64,000 nucleotides of DNA. Origin: Amoebophrya sp. A120 (lineage: Eukaryota; Sar; Dinophyceae; Syndiniales; Amoebophryaceae). Shown piece after piece: positions 53,635-62,899 of the stretch. Location of the stretch: NCBI GenBank assembly GCA_905178155.1, contig CAJINV010000002.1, positions 10,586,709-10,650,708 on the forward strand, given 5' to 3'. The position numbers were made by a program, and so were the translations under genes. Position 1 is the stretch's first letter, and each line of letters begins with the position of its first letter. The notes under the pieces were generated by a model. It had not been told where the DNA came from, did no database searches, and saw only the letters and a program-made list of their open reading frames with translations.

Positions 53635-54509
53635 CTAGTCAAGCGCATCTACCGGCCGGTGCATCACAGCAGAATCAGGTGGAGTTCGCCCTAATTGATT
53701 AATTTCTCGCAGATTGTTCGCGATGTGCTCCACCGCGTCACTCTGTTTCGTCAAAGCCTGCTGCAGCGCGTCAAATTTTTTCAGCAAGTTTTTGTTGATC
53801 AACAATTTCAATCCGTTAATCTTGTCATTGGCCCCCGGATCGGGCTCCGGCACCAATTTCCTGGTCTGCGCCGCCCACTTGTGCGCCGCGTCGAGCTGAG
53901 TCTGCAATTCTTCCGTGGTCTCGATTGCAAAGCTCGTTGTCGTCTTTGGGAAAAACGCCGTTCTCGGTAAATGACGTGGCTTCGAAGATGGTATTTTCAC
54001 AAAAAAAGTCACGGCTCCGTGACTGTACTCGACGCCAGGATCAAGACCAAGAAATAACTCTGCTGCGCGCCCACCAAGCATGGACGACCTAGTAGAGCAG
54101 CAAGACCAAATGAACTTTAGGCAATTCTCCCGTTGTTCTTTTGCGGCGGGCCAGGTACTCAGTAGCAGCTGCTCTCCTACAAAGCGCTAGTGCCTTCCTT
54201 GATGTCAGCGACAAACTTCCGCAGGCGATCGTGCCGGTCTGGGAACTGTTCCAGGTGGGACTTCAACAGATTCCACTTTCGCAAAAACGTGTTCGCTTCC
54301 TGGTAGAACTGGTGTCCAGCTTCCTTCGCGGCCTCCTTCTCGTCCGGATTGGGCTCCTGCTTCACAAACTTGTCGGCACGAGACGCAGCGCTTTGCAGGT
54401 CACCTGGAAGACCCTGAAGAAGCGTGTCGCGCTTAGCTTTCCAAAAGCCCGGGACGTCGAATTCTGCGGCCGCGAAACTGGTAGAGGACAGCAGCTCCCG
54501 CAATAACAT
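53635..54509 (-). CDS. Small two-repeat helical protein of unknown function
   Basis: Two exons, 54181-54509 and 53635-54088, joined in phase across a 92-nt GT-AG intron (GTAGGAG…CTACTAG), give about 260 residues; ATG at 54509. Each exon encodes one unit with the same plan: a long helix, a turn containing E-P-[ND]-P (KFVKQEPNPDE; KLVPEPDPGAN), then two more helices ending in RKFVADIKE or NLREINQ. This looks like a duplicated helical bundle of about 80 residues. No signal peptide is certain, though the first 15 residues are mildly hydrophobic. I do not recognise the family. Alternatively two small tandem genes, each with its own ATG. Confidence 0.62.
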
Positions 54510-54952
54510 CTATCAAGTATCCGCTTTTCTGTCTTCACTTGCTTCCGGATGGAACGAGTGTCACTACTTTCTTTTCAAAAACGATCAACAAAAAGCTCAT
54601 GTACTAAAATCACACTAAGCCACCACTTCGATGGATCGCCTCCTCAGAAGTTAATAAATTCCTTGTCGCATAATTTCAGTCACATTCGCGATGACATTGC
54701 CCCACGAACAAATCACTCGAGTACAATGTTTCCTCCTCTCCACATTCCAAAACTCAGCGAGCAGCTCATCACAACCGTCCAAACATACGAGCGACGAAGG
54801 AGTTCGAGACGATGGTAACCCACCTGCAACGAACAATTGATGCCGCACGATCCCGATCATGTTGCGTAGTTTCGATATCAGGCAACTCCTCTTTTATGAT
54901 CGCACTGTGCGCACATCAAGATTCTCGATTTGTGTTTGTCCTCTATTCTTAT
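54510..54952. other. Intergenic region, no gene seen
   Basis: AT-rich; no supportable frame. Confidence 0.6.
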
Positions 54953-57900
54953 TCACAGCGTATCACGATGCGTTTCCGCCTTCAGAGCTCGCACCCCGTT
55001 TCTGAACTCGCGCAGCGCCTGCTCAAACCTCGCCTGTCGCTCTGTCACAAACTCCCGCACTCGTTGCATCTGTTCACTCTCCGTACGCAGGCCGCTGGTG
55101 TAGCTTCTCTCGTCCTTGCGCAGATGGAACAGAACGCGCTCGAACTCGGCTCGGCATTTTTCGTCAAAAACCAGTTGCTGTTCCACCTCCATGCACAGGA
55201 AGCGCGAGCGAATAAACGGGTCCTGGATTACCAGCTGTCGTCCGTCCTCTCCGTAATAACTCGGCACGCCCCACCGGTTGGTCGAGTCGCGGTCGATTGC
55301 GTCCTCCTTCGTCCGTAGTTCACTGCAGTGGATCGCGACGACAAACTTCTCGTGCGGGAACTTGGTCCGACTGCGTTTCGCGGGATCCTGTTCATCCTCC
55401 TTGTGGCTCACTAGGAAAGACCGGCTGGTAATGTTCCCCAGCACGCTGGTGGTCGTGTTTGCGCAACTTTTCCCGCCGTTCTCGCAGCCGAGGCCGTAGA
55501 CCCGGCGGACCGCTGGGCAATACGTCCCGGCTGCTGGATCGAGCTCTGTGAACGGCGCGCGCTCGAAATTGGTCTCGTTCAGCTTATCCTGCTGCGCCAG
55601 GTCCCTTTTCATTTTCTGTTGCTTAATGCCTCCGCCGTAGAACTGCAGAAACCCAAGCCAGAGCCTGGTCAGTGACAACGGTTCTGCCTCCTCGTGAGCC
55701 TTCCCGTCCTGCGGCTCATTGCAGGGCTGCAGTGTGTCAAACCAAGTGTCCCAAACGCCGCGCTCTTCTACTAGGTACGGGTCGCTTTTCTGGTCCACGT
55801 CGCTTGTTTTATTCGCGTGGCTGCCATCGCCTTCTTCTACTGCGTTGTTGCTTTCTTTCTTTTTCTCCGAAGGCTGTTCCAAATGCTGCAGCTCCAGCTC
55901 CTCTTCCGACGTCAGCAAGTCGTCCTGCATCCATTTGGGAAAACCGCTGTTGTTTTGGTCTCCCGAAATGCTAATATCGGTGCCACCAGAGCCCAAAAGT
56001 TTGTTGCTCTCGAGAAGCGGCGTCAGCCCGCAGCTACTCGCCGGCGAGGAGGTGTGCAGCGGATGCTTTTCCCGATCCTCGTGCAGCACCGGCAAGATCC
56101 CCTGGCACTGGAAAAAGAAGATCACCATCAGATTGTAGGCGTAGGAAGAGAGGAATCCGCTCTGGACACCTACGAGGTTGTTTGCTTTCGTCCACGACTT
56201 CACCAGAATCGCGAGCGCGCGGCAGTAGGGGTTTCCGCTGTACCGCTTCAGCAGGGACGTGTTGCGCACGGCCATCTCGTTGTTCACCGTAAAGTCGAGC
56301 TCCAGTGCCTCCGCACCTCTTTGGTATGGAAAGCACGTCTTGCACTTTAGCACGGGAATCTTCGCGTACTTCACCAGTTCGAAGTCGAAGTAGTTGTCGC
56401 CCTGGTCGCGCTGGAGGTCGTTTGCGAACATGTCCAAACAGAGCGCTTTCCGTTCACGGTCCCGGTTCTGCGACTCCTTGTCGAAGCGTTTGCTTTGCGC
56501 GTCGGGGGCAAATCGCTTCCGCGCTATATCCGGAACCCAGAGCGTCACGTCCAAATCGCCCCCCGGGGCCGTGAAACCGTTGGCGCTGCCACCGTAGATG
56601 GTAATCTGAGTTGTTCAACAAGCGAGTTTGAATTGTAGCTGGAGCAGATAATGCAGTCCTAATCATCTATGTACGGATTTTTTACAAACATATGCTTCCA
56701 CCGGAAGGAATAGACACACTGAAACATCGAAAAACAAGCATGTCACTATCATGAAGAATACCATCTCCACATACCAATGCGTGTTGGTCCGGTTGCGCGG
56801 GTCGCACAAGTGCCAGTACAGCGCTTGCCGCACTTCGTGTCGTACAAACCAGCTCCACTGGTCTATCTCTTCCAGTTTTGCTCGCAGAAAAAACTTTAGG
56901 TAGAGGTCGTAATTGGGGTATGCGTCCGGCTCGTCCTCGCTCAAAGCGTTCATTTTGTCCAGATACGCCGTCTGCAGTCCGTGCGCGCGCCGCATAAAAT
57001 TGACCGACACCGCGTTACTCAATGGCTCCGCTTCTGAAGATTCAGACGAAGTAGAAAAAAGGACGTCTTCCTCCAAGTCTTCTTCTCCTTCGACGCCATC
57101 GTTTCTGCTACCAATTGCCTCGAGCGGCTTCTGCTCTTGTTCGCGGCCTGTCGAGGTGGAAAACGAGCTTTGAGACGATGCTTCAATCTTGTCGGAACGC
57201 GACCCGGAACGCAAACTTCTGGCCTCCCCGGGACGACGGAGCTGCTCGCGTCTCAGACTCTTGGTGCAACGACACTTTTCCCAAACGTCACTGACGCTAC
57301 TGTCACTGTCGACGCGCGCGGCACCACTCCCAGGTGAGCTGCTGACATCTTCTCGAAAAAAACCATCTTGCGCTTCCAGGCTGGCTACTAGCGGACTTCT
57401 GATACTACCGTCCTTGCACCAGCCGGGGGATCTACTTCGCTGTCGTCCACTTGCTGGTCCGTCTACTGCTAACGGCGATATTATCGAACTGGAACTTACG
57501 CTCCGCTGTTCGTCCTGCCCCGTTTGCTCTCCTACTCGTACAACCGCAGCAGCATCCACACCGTTTCTGTCGCCTCCCAGGGGCACTTTGTAGGTCGATC
57601 CGGTCGAGGCTGTCCTTCTAATCCTCAAGAAAGCTGTTGACTGCGCTTCTTCTTGCCCCCGTTCGCGCGTCTTCGCCTGTGCCGAGAATCTCGCGTCAAG
57701 GAGTCCTTGTCGTTCCACTTCCGCCTCCGCACCGTCGCGATCGCGCTCCTCAGACGTCTCTGACCTGCTCCTTCTTCTCCTGCTTTCCGCCTTCTCTGGC
57801 GAGTCCAGCGCTGGTATCTTCGAACCCGGCGGGAGGTACAGCTTGCCGCCAACCAGCCCGGTTGGCAGTGGAAGTAACTGCCCGCCGACTCCTGGGAGGT

Positions 57901-58162
57901 AATTGGCACGGGGTTCAAAAACGTTCGTCGCACCACGAGCCGAAGCCTGGGGCCGGCCTGCAAACGTCGCGCTCGGCGGCGGCGGTTGGGCATCATTTCG
58001 ATGAGACGCGGGTGGTCGCGGATGCAATTCCCGCGTCACTGTGGTGGATGGCGGCGTCCTGGAGAGTTGAGATACTTGCAATCGCTCCGCTTGCGATGCG
58101 ACACTTCGGAACGTATCCGATGCAGATCGGAAATCCGACTGGGCGGTCGGGTCACCGCTCAT
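54953..58162 (-). CDS. Non-canonical poly(A)/poly(U) polymerase (Cid1/TUTase type)
   Basis: Two exons, 56762-58162 and 54953-56605, join in phase 0 to about 1017 residues; ATG at 58162. The donor GTATTC is the only phase-compatible choice close to the end of conserved sequence. The first 380 residues are disordered, Ser/Arg/Glu-rich with RS-like stretches. The catalytic palm follows: YGGSANGFTAPGGDLDVTLW (about residues 470-490) carries the GGS nucleotide-binding motif and the first two metal-binding Asp residues (D-L-D), and LELDFTVNN supplies the third. The helical central domain follows (ALAILVKSWTKANN…GFLSSYAYNLMVIFFFQ), with an acidic insert before the final nucleotide-recognition part (PFTELDP; PFIRSRF). 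Such enzymes add A or U tails to RNA 3' ends. Which base it uses cannot be read from the sequence by eye. Cytoplasm or nucleus; no organelle signal seen. Confidence 0.88.
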
Positions 58163-58807
58163 TTCCTGCTGCTACACCCGGCGGGCGCGTCTGCTCGTCA
58201 AAGCGTTATGGTACAGGTAGTGACGCAGCCAGTTATCACTATCATTTTTCCATAGTTACACGACCATGCGAGCACAGCGACTGTGGCGACAAGCAATATT
58301 ACGGCGAGGTCTTCTATTGCCAGTGTACTTTGGATCGCTCACACTCGACTTGAACAGAAACTGGCCCACTTGTAGGTAGGCGAAGACTACAAAAAATTGG
58401 ATTCATCCGTAAACATGTCACGCCACAAGATTGCTGGGATGAAGATCTAGGGTTCACAAAGCTTTAAAATGGTTCAAGTACATCATGAGCAGAGCAGTCC
58501 CACCACAAAATTCTGTTCGCAAATGAATCGATATCGAATCTTATCGCAGATCTTTGGAAAATAAACTGATCCGGCTTTAGGACTTCTTTGTTGTCTTTTT
58601 GCTTTGCACCTCAACACGGATGGATAGATTGTTTCTTTTCGCTTCAGACAAGCAAGGTAGTCAGAAACGGGATGCAGAGCCCAGACAAAGGCGTAGAACA
58701 CAGACAAAAGCCACACACGCGTACTTATCACATCACGACAACAGGCCAGCACAAGTGCAGCTTGTTCCAAAAGCTGGCGGGTACTTCTTCTTGTTTTTGT
58801 TTGATTT
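58163..58807. other. Intergenic region, no gene seen
   Basis: No coding frame of note; short frames at 58483-58770 lack motifs. Confidence 0.55.
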
Positions 58808-61800
58808 TCAGAAATGGAAGTCGTCCTCGTAGTCTTCCATACCGTGCTGTGCGCGCACTGGCGGACACATCCTTAAATGATCTACCGCTCGCTGCTGCAA
58901 GTCTTTAAAGGAATTTCCATCGCACAGCAGCTCTTTTCTTTTCTCGCCAACCTGCTCCACGTCTTGACTGCCACCCTCTATCCTCAAATCTCGAAAAAGC
59001 TCCGCAAAAGACGTGAAGCCCTCGCTCTGCAGCTCCAAACTCTTCTGGTAGACCCGCTCGTAGTCCTGTTCATTGAAAGCATCGAATTCCAGGTTTTTCA
59101 TGCGTTTGTCGCGGTGCAGGTTGCGGCCCGCCAGATACGGCAGTGCGAGACAGAAACCGGGATTCTGGTACTCGTTTGCGTTGAACTTTTTCAGTATGTC
59201 GATGGCGTGGTTTGGGCAGGAAATGGTGCGGTCGAACAGAGTGCACTTTTTCAACGGATACAGGTACTCCTCCAACGGCAGAAACCCCTCCCACGCCTGA
59301 AACACCGGCATTTTCCCCAGATAGCACAGCGGGTTGACGGGGGGAGACACGCGTGCCGTCGAACCTTTCGAACTCCCAGCACCAGCACTCGAAGTTGCAA
59401 TTTCGCTGCTAGTAGCTTGATATTCTGCAAGAGATGAAAGTCGAATTCTCTTCCGGCGGCTTTTTTGGAACACAAACCGGCTCGACTTCAGCTTCTCGAC
59501 GACTCTCGTGATCCCGCCCGTTCCGCGGCGCAGCGCCCAGGGGTTGAACCCAAAGATCTTCACCCCTCGCCCGTGTCGCGCCTCAATTTCCGCTTGAACT
59601 ACCTTCTGCCTCGCTTCCACCTCGACGTCCTCCTGCATCTTTGCGTACTTGGTTTTCACCTCCTCCTTCTCTCCGTCCGTCCGCTCCGGCACTTCCTTGC
59701 CCTCCTCCAACGCGGTACCGTGCAACACCTCGTGGTGAGCCGCGGCGAGTTCCGACCGCGACGCGGAAAGTCGCCGCTGCTTCGCGTCCTTGTGCATCCA
59801 GTTCTGGTACTCCTTTTTCGCCGCATACTGGTCCGCGTCGCACCACGGCGCGTAACCGCTGCCGCCCATCTTGAACAGGTACGCAAAGTTGAGCCGCCGC
59901 TCGATGACGTAGGACCGGAGCTCCACGCCGATCGCGTAGGGCTTGTACCAGCCGCAGGCGAGCAGATCCTGCCGCACGTAGTTGCTCCAAAAGTTGTTAT
60001 TCGTGTGGAGCGAAAAGGTCTGGTGGCACATCCCCGCCCCCTTCTGCGCAGTCAGCACCTGGCTCAGTTCCGCGGACACGTCCAGCCAGGCGTCCTCGCT
60101 GTGCAGGCCGATCATGAACTCCAGGTCGTCGTCGATCACGTCCCACCGTTCGTTATTTGCTGCTTCCGCAGTATCACGACTGTTCACCCCTCCCGCCGCG
60201 TCCGTCAGGCGGCCGGCGATCTTCCCCCAGCGTAACGCGCCGATCATGGTGCCGCCGGCTGGCCAGAACTCCAACCCGAGCCGCTCGAGCTCGTCCACGA
60301 TGATGTGGAAAACTTTTTCCATCTGTTGGTCGTACTCCTCGGGCACGATGTCCGTTTTGCATATCCAAGAAAAAAACTGTGTTAGTGTAAGTCTTTCGGG
60401 AAAACAGCATCACAAGTTTGTCTGCCATGACAGGACAAACTTGTTATGCGCAGATACAAAGGGAAAACACATGGGAAGCGCGCTGATCATGCATGTCGAG
60501 CATGACAAGTGTAACTGTTTTGCATTTTCTGCATCACAGATTTACACTTACGCAGTTTTTTTCTTGCATATTGCACGCGTCTTCCGCACTGCAGACGTCC
60601 GCGCGCTCCTCTACGCGGTTGATCTTCTGTCCGTACAGGATTTCCTTCTTCGACATCATGCGGTTCTCGGCAACACGGATCAGCCCGATCCAGTCGATAT
60701 TCCGCCCGCCCGCGATCCAGGTGTGCCAGTTGGGGATGGCGTACTTGTTGCGCGCGGGGAGGTAGACCCGATTGATCAAGTGGTGGGAATACTTCAAGAA
60801 GTGGCTCCACGCCGCGAGCGGCTCGTTGCGCAGCATGGCCTGGATCGCCTCTTCAAATAGCTTATTGATGTAAACGAGAAGCGCCAGCATCACGGCGGGC
60901 GTGCACGCGTTAAAAGTGAAGTTCGGGTCAGTCATCAGCAGGTAATGCGTCATGCGATTGATGTCCGGCTTCTTCGCGGCACCAGCAGAACTTGCGGATT
61001 CTCCGTCGCGATCTGAATCAGCGACGTCCTTTTGCCCATTTGTTCCATCTTCTCCCCCGCCGAGCACCCGGCTCTCCACGCTCGCCGCATCTGTATTCAT
61101 CGCGTCCGCCTTGTTATTTTCCTTTGGCAGCTCTCCAGTGGCCTCGCGCTCGATGCGCTCGTACTCGCTTTGCGACTTCAGGCGCATGGCGCGGGCGACG
61201 GTAGCGTCCATCTCATCCACGTCGGCGACTTTTCCGAGAAGTTCCGCCACTCCGTCGCGGAAGAGCCGGTAGAAGTTGACGCTTTGTTCCTTCTCGTAAT
61301 CGAACATCGTGCTCGTGCGATCCATGCACTCGTCGCCAGCAATCGCCTTATTCTGGATCGTCAGCTGCATGTTGTCCAGCGGCAACACGTGGTACACCCA
61401 CTGCGGGTGGTGCACCGTGAAAATTCGCATCAAATTCTGCCGGATCTCAATGAACCTTGTGGAGTTTCATGTTTTGGAGAAGATGGACTTGTTGCGGCGG
61501 AAGGAAGTAGCCCACAAAGTGCCATGGTCTTCTCCCCAGTGCAATAGCAATTCTTAAGAGCAGCATACAAAGTTCTTTTTCTATGATTTTGTTCATAGCC
61601 CCCTTTCTAAGTGCAAAAGTAGAAGCAGAAACAATGACCCGTTATGTACCTACCATAGGCCTGAAGCATCAGCGGCGGAAGGATGTTCTTCACTTCGAGG
61701 TAGGGCGACTCCGAGAGCACCAGAAACATCCGACGCATCCCCGCCATGCTGCTTGGGTGCAGTGTGTACGCAAGCTGGCGCGGAAGGCGAAGCAGATCGG

Positions 61801-62473
61801 TTCTCGACGGGTCATCCTCGGCTGCCACGGCCGACATCTCGTGGAAGAAAGCCTGCTCTGGCTCTGTTTCCATGAAGAGTTCCGCGATGGTATTGAAGGT
61901 TTGCTGCACCCGGTACCACGTTTCCGCGTCCATCAGTTCCAGGGCGGCTTTCGTTTGGATGTGATAGTACTGGGACAACCCAATCACTTTGAACACCTGG
62001 CTCAAAAAAGCGATCGGGCGGCAAAACTTCTCAAAGTGCGCACTGTTCACGAGGAAAAAGTTCTGCAGCACGGAGAGCTTTTGAGAAAAATGACTGCTGT
62101 CAAAGTAGCGCTGCATTTCGGCGAGGTACACACCGTACGGCGAAATCGGCCCGTTTTCGTTCGGTCCCCCACCCAAGGCATTCTGGTACGTCGTGCCGTA
62201 CTTGGTCAAGATGTCGTTGCGCAGTTCGGCATTCAGCGGGTCGCACTGCAGCGCTTGCGGCCGGCGGTGCCGCACGAACCACCTCAAGCGGGAAAGCGCG
62301 TTCGTGGTGTTCAGATCGGGTCGATCCTCGAAGTGAATGATGTGCGGCACAAGTTGGGCGTGCACGTTGTCTTCGCTCCTCCAAACCAGCTGCAACTGCC
62401 AAAAGCTGCTGGCGAAGAAGAGCTGCACCCAACGAAGCAAACGCATTTTTCGGGGAAAACCTCCACAAACCAT
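58808..62473 (-). CDS. LicD/fukutin-like nucleotidyltransferase-fold protein with long N-terminal region
   Basis: Three exons, 61650-62473, 60571-61455 and 58808-60356, join in phase to about 1085 residues; ATG at 62473. Intron 1 is GT-AG; intron 2 is the 209-bp TIR element at 60362-60570 and has no GT-AG at the repeat junction. Residues 10-28 (LRWVQLFFASSFWQLQLVW) look like a signal anchor. The C-terminal exon begins a LicD-type domain: LEFWPAGGTMIGALRWGKIAGRL, then DVIDDDLEFMIG carrying the acidic metal-binding cluster, as in the LIGA-RHGxxIPWDDDxD pattern. The later CDADQYAAKK, GKMPVFQAWEGFLPLEEYLYPLKKC and PNHAIDILKKF segments also fit. The family transfers phosphocholine or ribitol phosphate to glycans in the secretory pathway. 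The 570-residue N-terminal part is helical and unrecognised. Confidence 0.8.
60362..60570. mobile_element. Introner element 4 (209 bp, same family as element 1, opposite orientation)
   Basis: The inverted terminal repeats of about 30 bp start TATCCAAGAAAAAAACTG and end with the complement at CTTGCATA. The direct repeat ttgca occurs at 60357-60361 and 60571-60575. Most of its length aligns with the reverse complement of 6642-6850, and the length is identical. It splits the LicD-like gene just before the nucleotidyltransferase domain, and removal restores EDAC-KTDIVPEEYD. Confidence 0.93.
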
Positions 62474-62899
62474 CGTGCTTCCAACAGAAGCAGCAATTGA
62501 CGACGAACGTTAGCGTGACATCTTGACACACGTAGCCAAGACTGACCCTGGTGCTGTTCGGCGAAGAGCGTCAGTCGTGGAGAAGATCCTCTTTCGGAAA
62601 GACGCGACTTTGCACAGAAAAAAAGCATCAAACAACACCGATTGTCCTTGAACACTAATCTAGAACGCTTTGTTCTCTACTGCACGAACGACCTGGAGGT
62701 CCTTCCTAGAATCAGTGCGAGTCTGACTTCATCCTTCCTTCACCGCACAGACGGTGACTGGGTGCCTGTGTAGCGAGCACTATTTCTTCAGAAACGTCGA
62801 CGATCGTACACAACATCTACGGACTATTTCAACCACCACGCACACATAAAACGCGCGATCCTGTCGAAATCTACGGAAAGTGGAAGAACTAATCAGATC
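62474..62899. other. Intergenic region, no gene seen
   Basis: Separates the LicD-like gene from the 3' end of the last gene. Short frames only. Confidence 0.55.
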
